Part shown: positions 21,001-32,363 of the stretch, one piece after another | How positions within the stretch are numbered: position 1 is the first letter of the stretch | Layout of the letters: the number at the start of each line of letters is the position of its first letter | Assembly: GCA_964035545.1 (NCBI GenBank) | Contig: OZ037767.1 | Span: forward strand, 4,959,680-5,023,679 | Length of the DNA stretch: 64,000 bases | Reading direction: 5' to 3' | Source: Bugula neritina | Taxonomy: Eukaryota; Bryozoa; Gymnolaemata; Cheilostomatida; Bugulidae | Program-made: the position numbers and the translations under genes | Notes under the pieces: model-generated | What the model saw: only the letters and a program-made list of their open reading frames with translations | The model's database searches: none | What the model was told of the DNA's origin: nothing

Positions 21001-23607
21001 TGCTGCTAATCATTTTACGCCTCGAGAGTATTAGAAGTTTAGTTATATACATGACTGAACTTCTACAATATTGGTTTCAGCTCAAGAATCTAATTATGTG
21101 GGTTCTGCGATTGACAGTTACCAGTTTGATCATTTTGATGGACTACATCTTACACGAAGTTCTTACCATTATTAGAACTCACGCTAAACTGGAAATCAAG
21201 AAAAACAGTACGTGCAACTCCACTAGTTACGTTTTTCACCTACTTTGATAGTTTTTTGACAAAACCGTCGTCTTTGGCCAGTATCATTTTTATATGGTTG
21301 TGTTTTCCTAGCCTTTAGCATATTAGAAGTGTACGTTGACGGTACGGGTGGTGTGTCAGACTCTATCCGTGACATGGTCGCCGGAATGAACTACACCTAC
21401 ATGTCTAATGAGACCATCACAAATGAAGGTAATTAATTGGATGTTTCATAATAGTTTTAGCCACTGAGGCGTAGTCTTCAAAATGCTAATTAGACGATAA
21501 AAATGTAAAGGCCCAGTTGAGGTCAAGGCTGTTTTCACTTTTCAAATGAGCAAAACAGTAAGTTAAAATAAATTTTAGATTTTTAATGTATCGGATATTT
21601 TCACTTCTGTCTCACTAAATTTTAGCTTTCAGCTGGTGTTTAACTTGCATTGAAAGTAAAATATGACTAGTTATAATACCAGACCTGCTTTAGAGGTTTG
21701 TATTGTTCACTGACCAATTTTCTATCTGTATATTTTGTAGTTTGTCTCCCCATGCCAACGATGTTGCCAACTTTACTCATCAGAAACATCTATCTCATAT
21801 TCGGTGCCCAACTGGTCATGGCATTCTTTGAAGCTTATGGGCTGAGAATGAGACGATTTATCGCCTCAATATTTTATCACAAGGTTTGTCCAAGGACAGG
21901 AGGGGTGGGAGGGGGCTCCTAACTTAAAGAATCTATCAGACTTGCAAATAATAAACATCCGTGTAGATTTATGAAGTGTAAAATGGAAATATATTCTATC
22001 AAATTATAGAGGGAGAAGAAGAGAATTTTATATCTGTACAATGATATGCAAAAAAGGAGGAAAGTCAACCTGCACCATGCGAGACAGCAAGTTAGAAACA
22101 AAGCCCTGGAGCATCTTTTAGAGGTAAGTGGGCATACACAGCTCCAAGTTAAATCTCTACACATTGCTTGTAGTGTGACATAATTCTATTTCTCTCTCTC
22201 TTTCTAATCATCGTCTCTCCCCCCCCCCCTCTCTCATTATATTATTTTTATTATCAATAGCCTAGACTCGATGACTCCATATATTATAGACTAAGCTCAT
22301 AGGAAGTTCACCACATACTAGCTATCCCCGTGGACATAGTTAATTTGGCTGCTAAAATTATTCGTCAACACTCGCTTAATTTCAACTGGTTGTTTTTCAC
22401 TATTCTATACACAGGCTGAGGGAGGCTTTAAATTACTCCCCTGCTTAAAACCAAGCCAGAAAAAGAAACGGTGCATAGTGTGCGATGCGAAACTCAAAGG
22501 AAATGAGGCGCAGATATGTCCCAAAGACAAATGTCACCTGTTTTATTGCCAAGAGTGTTGGCAGGATATCAAGGTAGGTATCTCGGGCAGTTTTTTAACA
22601 ATTCTGGTCACCAGAATCAAATTTCAGTATGCGATACAAATCTCTTGCAAACTACAATTTTTTTTCAAAATTCATCGCCAACGATCACATCAAAGATCAG
22701 CCTAAACAGTGGTTTGTGCAATTAGTTAACTTTTTATGCAAGTGTTTTATTGAATGACAGCACCAAGTACTCAGTAACCATATTTGGCAAGATTCACACG
22801 TTAACACATTTCGGACATCTATGCTCTTGCCTCCCCAAAATATTATGCTAGATTTCGCTATATATCATTTTAGTTTACTCTCTTCACCCCAGTTTTCTTT
22901 CATTTAAAATTTGTTGCATGGAAAAATGCACAAATTATATTAGCTGGAGTACTGGCAGCTATCAGGTGTTCACCCATTGCAGACTTAAAGAGGCTATCTA
23001 ATAAGATATCCCAGTATTCAATGTTTAGGTCTTGCGCTAATGCAAGGCTTTACCACATATGTGGATCTGATTGGTGAGACAACTGCTAATGGTGGCATTT
23101 ACCAGTGTGGAGTTCCGAACTCTAACTCAACTCAAGAACTGCACTATTGTCACCCCCCCCCCCCCCAACTCAGAGACCGATTCTAGAATCCAGAGACATT
23201 TGCCCACCAAAAGCATAACTTGAATTCAGTCTGTTTTACTCGGCTGGTTTTGTTACTTCAAGTTATTAATAATTTTCATACCATCACTTGCAAGGCCACT
23301 CTCATTTCTCTACACTTAATGAAGGCAACACTGTCCATTTTAAATGAACAGCAATATCTTTTTATGTACTATTATTAAAACTCCTCCACCAAAAGTAAGC
23401 AATGGGTGTATACATGGGCAACAAAGTTATTAATACTGAATTATATCTCAATTGTTATATTGTTTTGCATTGATTGATAGTGGTTGTGCTTTCCATTGTT
23501 ACTTGTGCTTTGTGGTTGTTTTTTAGGGTTATTGTCTTGGTTGCACAAGTCCAACAGAGCTGGATAAAGTTTTATCAAACCTAGTTCTTCAAGAAAAGAA
23601 ATCGTAG
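15096..23607 (+). CDS. DCST1: DCST1-like multipass RING E3 ubiquitin ligase
   Basis: DC-STAMP-domain membrane protein with a C-terminal RING; in mammals DCST1 is a ubiquitin ligase, and relatives act in sperm-egg interaction. Exons: 15096-15216, 15536-15739, 16267-16324, 16451-16601, 17134-17305, 18223-18381, 18727-18860, 19221-19384, 20051-20141, 20671-20766, 21081-21207, 21312-21428, 21741-21883, 22010-22123, 22415-22573, 23527-23607. They give 696 residues against 706 in human. N-terminal hydrophobic helices are followed by PVENLITN (family-typical GPVEN), an acidic low-complexity stretch from exon 5 (EEDVDAGDKDS), a Cys-containing luminal part, then FDNIYVTAYFRKID and LLPLRPIEKK. More membrane helices follow (VTSLIILMDYIL, LIFGAQLVMAFFEAYG). 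The RING uses C637/C640, C652, C657, C662/C665 and C673/C676. Two such family-specific blocks plus the RING separate it from DCST2. It converges on eEF1G. Confidence 0.92.
16014..16250. repeat. TATTATG-rich low-complexity intron sequence
   Basis: Imperfect runs of TATATTATGTTATAT-like sequence within the DCST1 intron between 15739 and 16267. A comparable TAGTGTAGTATA-rich tract is at about 19440-19590 in the intron after 19384. Both yield spurious open frames. Confidence 0.7.
20318..20505 (-). mobile_element. Second copy of the tRNA-derived SINE family
   Basis: Lies in the DCST1 intron between 20141 and 20671, reversed relative to the gene. Read on the minus strand it has an A-box-like stretch, a decayed B box (GGTTTGAGT, 20451-20459), then the same core as the copy at 3430: 20408-20438 agrees with 3510-3540 at 29 of 31 bases. 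Downstream it shares TCCTTAG.CCGATT and the end GGATGGTGACT. More diverged than the first copy, so probably older. I could not define target-site duplications. Confidence 0.75.
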
Positions 23608-23620
23608 CAGATAGACAACT

Positions 23621-23626
23621 TTTATT
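23621..23626 (-). terminator. Poly(A) signal of eEF1G
   Basis: TTTATT on the plus strand, AATAAA on the minus strand, 145 bases past the eEF1G stop. No other is nearer. It sits 14 bases beyond the DCST1 stop codon. Confidence 0.6.
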
Positions 23627-23639
23627 CAATAGAAGACAC

Positions 23640-23645
23640 AATAAA
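23640..23645 (+). terminator. Poly(A) signal of DCST1
   Basis: AATAAA 33 bases after the DCST1 stop; another AATAAA is at about 23729. Either gives a very short 3' untranslated region, antisense to that of eEF1G. Confidence 0.6.
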
Positions 23646-23770
23646 TAGCTTGATGAACTCGCTACCTTGATGTACAACATTATAGTTATAGAACATACAT
23701 ATATGCCAGTGTACACAAAGTAAAGGGCAATAAATTAAAAACCCCATTCACCTACATGTGTGATGTTGTT

Positions 23771-26700
23771 TTACTTAAACACATTACCATCATAATAATC
23801 TTTAAATTCGCCATAATCTCCCTCATACAACAAATAAGTAGTTATAGTTTTTTTATCTGCTTCATTGTGGAAGTCTAGCTGCCTCCAATCATAGGATGGT
23901 GCATCCACATTCATGTCTTCAGATAACTACAAAAAAGTCTCTGAGGTATTTATCACTGTAGGATAGTACTATCAACGGATACAGAGACTTACTTATACAC
24001 AAATTCATACAATGTATTGAATGCACAACAGCTTTTGGATTTAGTGTAGATATATCTGGAGCATAGAACAGCACTGGCCACATATATTTGAGGTGTGGCA
24101 CTGCAACAAGACCGATACGAGCCCTACATGCTCTTCAGTACCAGTTGCTGAGAAAAAGTTCGATGAGCTGATAAAACTAACAAGTGGCTCACCTGACCTC
24201 AGGCGCTTTGAATGAATAATACGTGGTCAATAAAATGGTGATTCACAACATACCATCAGGCACATAGCTAATAAACTAGTTTATCAAAATGAAACATTTA
24301 AAAAACTCACACTGAAAGGCAGAACTGAGCCCTTGCTGATGAAGAGAGCACGTATAGTCTTTTTACCGTCTTCAGAAAAGTAGAAAAATGTACCAAATCC
24401 ATTTTTCCTCAAACCATCAAGTCGCTGCATAAAACCTACAGTAATGAAATACCCTCTCAACTGACCATTGATACAGAGAACAGCGCACAAGAGCTTTTAC
24501 TAATAAACATTAGCAAGATTTTGCCAAGATAGAATAAACATACCTCCAATGAGATTTATATTTATAAAATCCTGGGCATCAAAGTGATGTAGATACTCTT
24601 CTTTGTATGTTCCAAACCATATAGAATACTTCTCTGGGTCAAAATGCTCCCAAAACCAAGGTAAAGCCACCTTAGAAATGCAAATAACACAGATAACCTT
24701 TGCAATATTATAGAAACAGTAGTTTAGGGTAACAGAAAAATATTTAGTGGTATAGAACACCAATATGCAAATACGTACAGATGCAGTATCTTCATTTGAG
24801 TAAACCTTTTTCCACTCATCCATAATGAATTTATCGCTGTTGGGAAATTGGTCAAAAGGATTTTTAGATTTCTTAGGCTCAGCGGGCTACAAAACATATT
24901 ACAATAAAAACCAGTAAAAGGTGAAAGTTGTATTAATATAAGCAGTAAACAAAACTGGAATAACAACTCACAGGGGCTGCTGCTTCCGCAGGTGGCTTGT
25001 CTGCCTTAACCTCTGCTTTCGGAGCTTCTGCTTTGGGTTTCTTTTCACTAACAGCTTTCTTCTTACCACCGGATATCTCTGCATATTTTTTTGCTATAGA
25101 ATACGAAGATGGTTTGTCAACACTTGAACTATGTGCTATACATATAAACAGAGGGGACACACTTTGCTCAGGATGTCAATTGTCTTCAGATACTTGGTAT
25201 CAGGTGAAGAAATTCAAAAGGTTTATCATCATAACAAAGCTCGACAGACAACAGAACTAGGCCACCTATGCAATGTTTGTATCACTGCAATACCAAGTTG
25301 ATATATATCATTTTAAAATAAATCATTTATTCTATTGAAGTTGTCACACCCATGAATTGAATACAGAAAGTGCTAAACTTGTACATCTTAATACATCAAA
25401 ATGAGACCACATAGATCGGAAACTAACCATCAAATTGAGCCATTTTGACGCACATCTTGAATGCTGGCAAAGCTTTCTTTACTTCTGCCTGTCCAGTAAC
25501 TGTTTCAAACCATTTATTGACTACTTCAAAAGGAGATCGGAAAGCTGGATCCATGACCCACTCATACGCCAGGAGCAGAGTGGTGGCAACACTGATGTCA
25601 GCAAGAGTGATGGTGTTACCAGCCAGGAAAGGCTGAGCAGTCAGCGCGCTCTTCAACACTGACATAACAGCTAGAATATCTTCCTTTGCTTTTTCAGTAT
25701 TCTATAAGTCACAAAATTATTTCCTGACTACTTTGGCGCAATTGAGATTCTGAATTTCAGTTGTTTAGAACAGTTTAAAAAGGTTTTCCCCTGTAGACTT
25801 ACAGTTTTGTTGAACTGCATGAATCCCATGCATGGGAAAACCCAAGTACACACAGCTGGCATGATCTCTTGGTCAGCAAAGTTCATCCACTGCATGACCT
25901 TTGCTTTGGCCTCAGCGGTGGAGCCAAGCAGTTGGTCATTGGCCACAAACGAAGCAATAGCATTGCTTTCGTTCAGGCACACTCCAGATGATGACTCAAA
26001 AGCTGGAACCTGCAATGTTTTTAAATATTTGACAAGGAATTATTATATCAGGTTTGCACAACTGCACTTTCCGAAGTCTGGTTAGATAAAATTTAGATAA
26101 CTAGCAATTACCAAACTAATCAGATAATTACTTGCAGCTTGGTACTCGTGCTACTGCTTTGATTATTATGCTGTTATAAATCTACAGTCTGAAATTTTAC
26201 ACTAGTTGGACTGATAGAACACATTTTGATTTTTAATCATTTTACTATTAATAATTGTTGAGTCATGAGCATTAGTAAAAATTGGCAGGTTTAGATTTTG
26301 TCCTTGAGCCCATGAAAGTTGAAGTTGGTGCTTCACTTAGACTTTAATCAAGTACCCTAACTCTAAGCGCCATGCAATTTATATTACTTGTTTCCTCAGA
26401 GTTGACAATTCTCACCTTTCCCAGAGGAAATTTTGCCAAAAATTCTGGGGTTCTATTAGTTGTGCCAAATTGGAAGCTGGCATCTACTTTCAAGTTGAAC
26501 CCGCTGTAATTGGCTGCGGCCAAAACCTTGTAGGCTCTGAAGTTTTCTGGGTAGGTGTAGAGTGTCTGAAATGCAAAAACAATTTGCCACATTTAAAAAC
26601 AACTTTACTAATAATAAATAATCATTTAAATTAAACTATTTAAAAATTAAAATTGATGTCTGCAACCAATGAAACACAGCATACAGAAAAAGTATCAGTG

Positions 26701-26883
26701 CAACGATAAAGTTGCATATTTTTATACCCTATTGAATGACACAAAACTGATGAACAGTAACATGTAAAGTGTTAGGGAATACGAAAATATTTCTAATTAT
26801 AATTGATGTAGAAATCAGTATACACAATTGTTAAGATAAAAACCGAAAATGAATGATGAGAAAGTACATACACCTGCGGCCAT
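23771..26883 (-). CDS. EEF1G: Translation elongation factor 1-gamma
   Basis: Subunit of the cytosolic eEF1B complex, which recharges eEF1A with GTP; the gamma subunit scaffolds the exchange factor. In transcript order the exons are 26872-26883, 26416-26565, 25803-26009, 25428-25701, 24972-25093, 24779-24886, 24544-24670, 24311-24435, 23771-23926, giving 426 residues (human 437). Exon 1 holds only MAAG. The GST-like N domain begins [13 protein letters not shown]; the GST C domain includes STWVFP-like [12 protein letters not shown] and [14 protein letters not shown]. After MAQFD comes a Lys/Ala/Pro-rich linker, then the conserved C domain from NPFDQFP through [30 protein letters not shown] and [11 protein letters not shown] to the end VFK, where human also ends in FK. 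All phases join cleanly. Confidence 0.97.
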
Positions 26884-26887
26884 GATT

Positions 26888-26900
26888 GAAGAGGAAAAGG
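26888..26900 (-). promoter_or_regulatory. 5'TOP-like pyrimidine tract of eEF1G
   Basis: Reading the minus strand, an unbroken pyrimidine run CCTTTTCCTCTTC lies just four bases before the ATG. Terminal oligopyrimidine tracts at the mRNA cap are the hallmark of translation factors and ribosomal proteins controlled by TOR. Whether the cap site falls on its first C is not shown by the sequence. Confidence 0.55.
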
Positions 26901-28651
26901 ATGTTCGTGTTAGGTGCGCAATGTTACTAACAGAATTAGCCTATGTTATCTACGTTCGTTACTTTCGTTACAATCCGAACATTAACCGGCAATAAACTTT
27001 ACGATACGATAGTCTGAACAAAATAGTGAAATCGAACCACTGTATTATTATGAATATCTATTAGTATTAATCGATTGGTAACCCAATGTTCAATCATTTC
27101 GTAAACATCATTACTGTAATTACAAAAATATTTAGTGAATTTGTAATACTTCATTTCTTACAAATGTTGGCGTAAAAGCAATAAACATTATTGAAGCTAT
27201 GAAAATGATTTACTTTTAGTTTTACTTTTAGTTTTAGCCATTTAATTTTATTTTCGTTTTCATTTTGCCTTTTGAGTTTTGGGATTTACATACTGATACC
27301 CATACTGATGATAGTGATACTCATACATTACATCTCTATCACTGTATTGGTATGAGTATCAGTATGAGTATCAGTATGATACTCATACTGATACAGTGAT
27401 AGAGTCAGAGTCAGAGTGCGATAGTGATACATTATGATTATCATTATGATTATGATTAACAATAACTATAAGTCAAGTGTAAGTGTAACTGATTAGTTTA
27501 AGTTTAACCATATGAAATGGAATCAACTTCATATAGTTTAAGTTAACCTTGGAGTTAGAGTAAAAGTTAATTGAATAATAAAATTATTAAGTCATTATCA
27601 TAATGATAGTGATAATCATGTCATGTCGATGTTATACTTATTCAGTTATTGTATTTGTTATACTTCATTTTATAGTTATTCAGTTATTGTTAATGTTAGA
27701 CATTTTGATTTTATAATTATTTGATATTTTAGTTTACGATACAAAACTTTACAGTTTACTGTAACTGTTAGTGTTACTGATATACTTATTCATTTACTTT
27801 TACTGATTACATCTACTACTTCTACACTCTCACTTTGAAAGTGACTTTCACTTGGACTTACAGTTGCTCTTAGCCTTACACTTAGAGTTAGTCTTACAGT
27901 TGGAATTACACTTAATGACTTACTATTTTCACTGGTGGTGATACTGATACTAAGACTGCGAGTAATACTAAAAGTAAGTCTAATAAAATAATGCTAATAG
28001 TAATTCATTTTCATTTTATTCAAGTTTAAAATTAACTCTCAAGTTGAAATTATTTTCAATTGCTTATTTCTTTAGCAAATTAAGGTTTCATATTTATATT
28101 ATGGCAATGACGTTCATACCTATACTCATAACAATTTATTTTAATTTAAGTGCTTGTAAGAAAATTTGAAATGGTGGCCTTTCATGTGTTAGAATAGCCA
28201 AGAAGCTGTAAAAAACAAACTCAAAGCTAAAAAAAGCTAAAGGTAAAATGAAGCTATGAACAATCGAGACCTTAGGCTATTTTCCTGTCACAACCAGATA
28301 CTGGTGTTGTTTATCTTATCTGTTTTTTTTTCTGTCTTTACTGATTGGTGACTAGTCATCATGACATTTTTAGTCTATATCAATGACCAATTTTTCATGA
28401 GTTACATTTGACTTTGTCACAATTACAATATGAATATGACTCCGTTAGAATTTATGTTGAAATCCCCCTAAAAGTTTTTTCCATCACAGATTCTAATTAA
28501 ACATTTCAGATATATTATTTGTAAGTTAAATGTCATACTATTTTGTTATAATAAAATTATTTTTTGTTTCAGGCTGTTTTCATTGGACTGAGCCATTAAC
28601 CTCTATAGATTCTCTTTATTCTGCAACAAATAACATCATAAACTATACAAC
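26901..28651. other. Divergent intergenic region, eEF1G / calcineurin B
   Basis: Upstream space for two divergent genes. Most of 27195-27990 is low-complexity: TTTTAGTTTTAC-like runs at 27205-27240, then TGATAC/CATACT units at 27290-27430 that include self-complementary arrangements, then further TTA/GTT-rich sequence. The first part resembles 33420-33480. I see no coding exon. Confidence 0.6.
27205..27430. repeat. Dispersed AT-rich repeat with CATACT/TGATAC units
   Basis: Begins with TACTTTTAGTTTTACTTT-type words ending CCATTTAA, echoed at 33427-33475. It continues with GTGATACTCATAC and its near complement GTATGAGTATCAG, so that single strands could pair. No target duplications or coding capacity seen. 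Confidence 0.5.
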
Positions 28652-31600
28652 ATGGTGAGTATGCAAAGATACTATCTGAGTACAGGGTCAATAGTTGCTG
28701 AGCTCTACTGTTCTATATACAACATGTTTCGCACAACTTTGTGCCTCGTAGATGTTTTACACGGGTTTTGTTTTTGGCTTTACGTCGATTTTACTTTATG
28801 TAAGTACTTTGTGAAAAATTAAATTTATAGTCTTTACTCATGTAGTTCAAGTTTTAATTGGTATTTTGTTTAATTTAGGGGAACGAGTCCTCATTACCCA
28901 TGGAACTGGTGACGAACTGTAAGTAACATGCTATAGTAAACATTTCAATGTGTATAATTATAGACTGTTGTGGTCCATTTGTGTATTTGAGTTTATCTGC
29001 CAGTTATACACAGAGGTTTATGTGCCAGTCTTGTACATGTGATATAACTTTGTTGAAGTATGCATTCACCATGCTGTGTTAGGTTATGTAGTTTTATTAT
29101 TTTTTGTTTTTGCGAATCGAGGCAGAATTTTTTCTTCAAGTCTCAAAAATAAAATATTCTGTTACATATGCAATGTCAAAGCCCTATGATAAATCTGGTT
29201 TAGTCTGTAGCACCTATAATCGTAAACACGGAGTCAGTAGTTTGAATTCTGTAATAGGCTAATGGGGATGTTAGAATATAAACAAATTCTCTGCCCACTT
29301 AAAAAGGCCCAAGTGTTCTCACAGGGATGGAGATTTTAAAAAAATAGCATGAGTAACGCTACCTATGCAGTACCATAGCCAAGTAGGTGAGCATGTATAT
29401 ATTGCCTACAATCATGATTACAGTTGATCCTGATGAAATCAGGCGACTTGGGAAGAGGTTTAAGAAGTTAGATCTGGACAATAACGGAGCATTGAGTGTG
29501 GATGAGTTCATGTCTCTTCCCGAGTTGCAGCAGAACCCCCTGGTTCAAAGAGTCATAGATGTGTTTGACAGAGATGGAAATGGGGAAGTAGACTTCAAAG
29601 GTTTGTCACTCTCTTTGTTTATATCCTTCGTGCAAACCAATATATTTCTGCTGTATGATCAGTCTGGTGTAGGTAGGTAGGGTGTTTGGAGTTGTCGTCT
29701 CATCATCATTCTACTACCACCATTATGATGGTGAGTGTTTATCTGTAGTGAGTATTAGCTCTAGTAGCTACTCATCACTTTATGTACTAGATCAGTGTAT
29801 TTATTCCTAATGCCATGGTAGTTATCTTCTTTTTAGCGACCAAATCAGCAACAAATAGTTCTTTTATTCTTAATGTGAGAAAATATGTTTCTTATAAAGA
29901 AACAGCAACATGTTAAACAGAGCAGTTGAAAATGAATTTTAATTTTCTAGCTAGTTGGCCTACCATTACTCAAAGATATTTGGGCTAAAATTGTAATGCA
30001 CTTTAAATAGAAGTTTTTTTAAACTCATGTTTAATGATTTTTTTTTTCAGAATTTATAGAGGGAGTGTCTCAGTTCAGTGTTAAAGGGGACAAATCATCA
30101 AAACTTCAGTGTAAGTCTAAACTTAACATAACACGATGAGCTAAGTGTAAGTCTAACCTTAACATTATAATAATGTTAGTGCAAAAACTGCTAGATGGCT
30201 TTATTTGCTCCCTATTAAAACTTTAACTCCAAAATGCAAGACTAGTGTTAGTTTCGTAAGCTTTCACTGTGTACTATCTCTATGCTTTATAATTATATAT
30301 AATATATCTTAAAAACTTTGTTAAAAGTAAATGAGAAACATTTTTTATTTACTACTGTATGCTTTATAATTATATATAAATATGCATAATATATCCTTAC
30401 CAGTTAGTAACTTTATTAAAAAAAATGATTAACATTTTTTATTTACTACTTTAGTCATATAGATCAATAAAGTAAATTTGTATTTCAGTTGTACCACTGT
30501 ATCCATCTTCAGAGTTAATTACAATTAACTCTGTAGATGTATAGTAGTAAATGAAAAATATGTCTCATTTATTTTTATTAAATATGTATAATATATTTAT
30601 ATAAATAAGTTAAAAAAAAATTCCTCTTTTATATTTTTTCTGGCTGGCACCCATTTATAAACCATATTTACTCGTTAACATTTGTAATGTAAATGACAGG
30701 TAGCTCCTCAAATAAGTTCTATAAATAGTATAGTGTCAGTTGCTATTAGAATTGTCTCCCTCTAATTTCAGTCGCCTTCCGTATCTATGATATGGATAAG
30801 GACGGGTATATTTCTAATGGTGAGCTGTTCCAAGTGTTGAAAATGATGGTGGGGACAAATCTCAAGGATACTCAGCTCCAGCAAATAGTAGATAAAACTA
30901 TTATCTTCGCAGACAAAGATGGTGACGGAAAGATATCGTTTGAGGAGTTTTGTGAGGTATGAAAATACTAGCCAATCAAATTTGTGTAGGTTTCAGGTAT
31001 TTCTATGAGTGTGACTTGATAATAATAATTCTCTGGGTTTGACTTTAAGTGTGACTATAACTCTATGAATATGACTATGAGTATGACTCTATGACTATGA
31101 GTATGACTCTATGACTATGGGTATGACTCTATGACTATGAGTATGACTCTATGACTATGAGTATGACTATGAGTATGGCTCTATGAGTATGACTCTATGA
31201 CTATGAGTATGGCTCTATGAGTATGACTCTATGACTATGAGTATGACTCTATGACTATGAGTGTGGGGTATACCAAGGAGAAGATGTATTAGTGTACTTT
31301 ACTGGTTTCTATCAGTGAATTAGCGTCACATGAGGTTCTCATATATTCGACTTGACTGTGATTTATTGCAGTGTAATTATTAATCCACCAGCACCCTGTT
31401 TTAGCTTTTGTCATTTTACTATATGCCATGATATGTTTTTTTTTTTATATTTGCAACCGTTATTTTATGAAGCGAGCACCATATTAGATATTCTACCCTA
31501 GTCTAATATTGCTAAAACATTTTCAATTTAGAATAAAAATTTTCTGTTGAAAACTGTAATTTCTGTTTGAATTCTAGTGTTTTGTGGCTTGAAGTACGAT

Positions 31601-31732
31601 TTGCTCAGCAAGCAGCAGATGAGGAACTCTCTTTAGCTGCAGTATTTCGTACCAGCTGTATATCATATATAATATTCTTTTCAGGTGGTTGGCAGCATGG
31701 ACATACACAAGAAGATGGTGGTTGATGTGTAG
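28652..31732 (+). CDS. Calcineurin B, regulatory subunit
   Basis: Calcium-binding regulatory subunit of the phosphatase calcineurin (PP2B); binds the catalytic A subunit. Exons 28652-28654, 28879-28918, 29424-29600, 30051-30110, 30772-30956, 31685-31732 encode exactly 170 residues, the length of vertebrate CNB1. Exon 1 carries only the start codon, and exon 2 begins with Gly, making MGNESS, a myristoylation site as in the family. Four EF-hand loops are intact: [36 protein letters not shown] and [12 protein letters not shown]. The last residues [10 protein letters not shown] match the vertebrate C-terminus. A poly(A) signal AATAAA at 32358-32363 gives a 3' untranslated region of about 630 bases. 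Vertebrates have two paralogues (PPP3R1, PPP3R2); the sequence does not tell them apart, so no symbol is given. Confidence 0.97.
29190..29345 (+). mobile_element. Decayed SINE-like element
   Basis: In the calcineurin B intron between 28918 and 29424. It has a tRNA-like head with a weak B box (AGTTTGAATTC) followed by GGGATGTTAG and, near its end, TTCTCACAGGGATGG, a 15-mer also found at the end of the SINE at 3430-3653. Probably an old relative of that family; the limits are approximate. Confidence 0.5.
31058..31262. repeat. Minisatellite of CTATGACTATGAGTATGACT units
   Basis: Roughly ten imperfect copies of a 20-bp unit plus shorter ATGAGTATGACT variants, in the calcineurin B intron between 30956 and 31685. 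Confidence 0.9.
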
Positions 31733-32363
31733 CTTCCCCCTCCTTAATAATTTGATGAAATTAGTTGATATGAATATTACTTAGCCTCTGTTACTACTTT
31801 GCCTAATCGCAGTATAATTTTTGCTAACATGTTTTCGTTCAGTCTCGGTGTTCTATGCTGACTACGTCAGCCACTGATGTAGATCTATGCAGTCTTGCAT
31901 TTATGGTCATGTCGTTATAAAGTTCTGCATTTCGAGTTTGGTTTCACATATCTACCAGCTTCTAAATTACCATATGTTTTTGAAAATGGTTTACAGGTTT
32001 AACACTGATATCTGTCATACATATTATTACTTAGATGCTTAGAATACCCACTTATTTTTTCTATGTAATATATTTTATGTTCTTAGATCCAATTAGTGAA
32101 GCAGTTATACCCCAGTAATGCCTTTTTGTTGATGTATGTTTCATTTTCGAGTTTATAATACTGTATCCTTGTTAACAACAGTTTCATAGTTTTATTTTCT
32201 TGGGTATCGTTGCTCTGTAAAAAGCCTGTGTTTCTTTGAAATGTTAATTTATGTCAGTCAACTCAGTGAAGCTTTATATTTATTTTTGTCATTTATGTGT
32301 GTAATGCAGCTTCACTGTTTATATTTAGTTGTTGTATTTTAAAGTGGAATTCTTTGCAATAAA

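Noticed and set aside
24997-26085. Plus-strand open frames across the eEF1G exons
   Set aside because: Shadows of the minus-strand gene, which has full family similarity and consistent splice phases.
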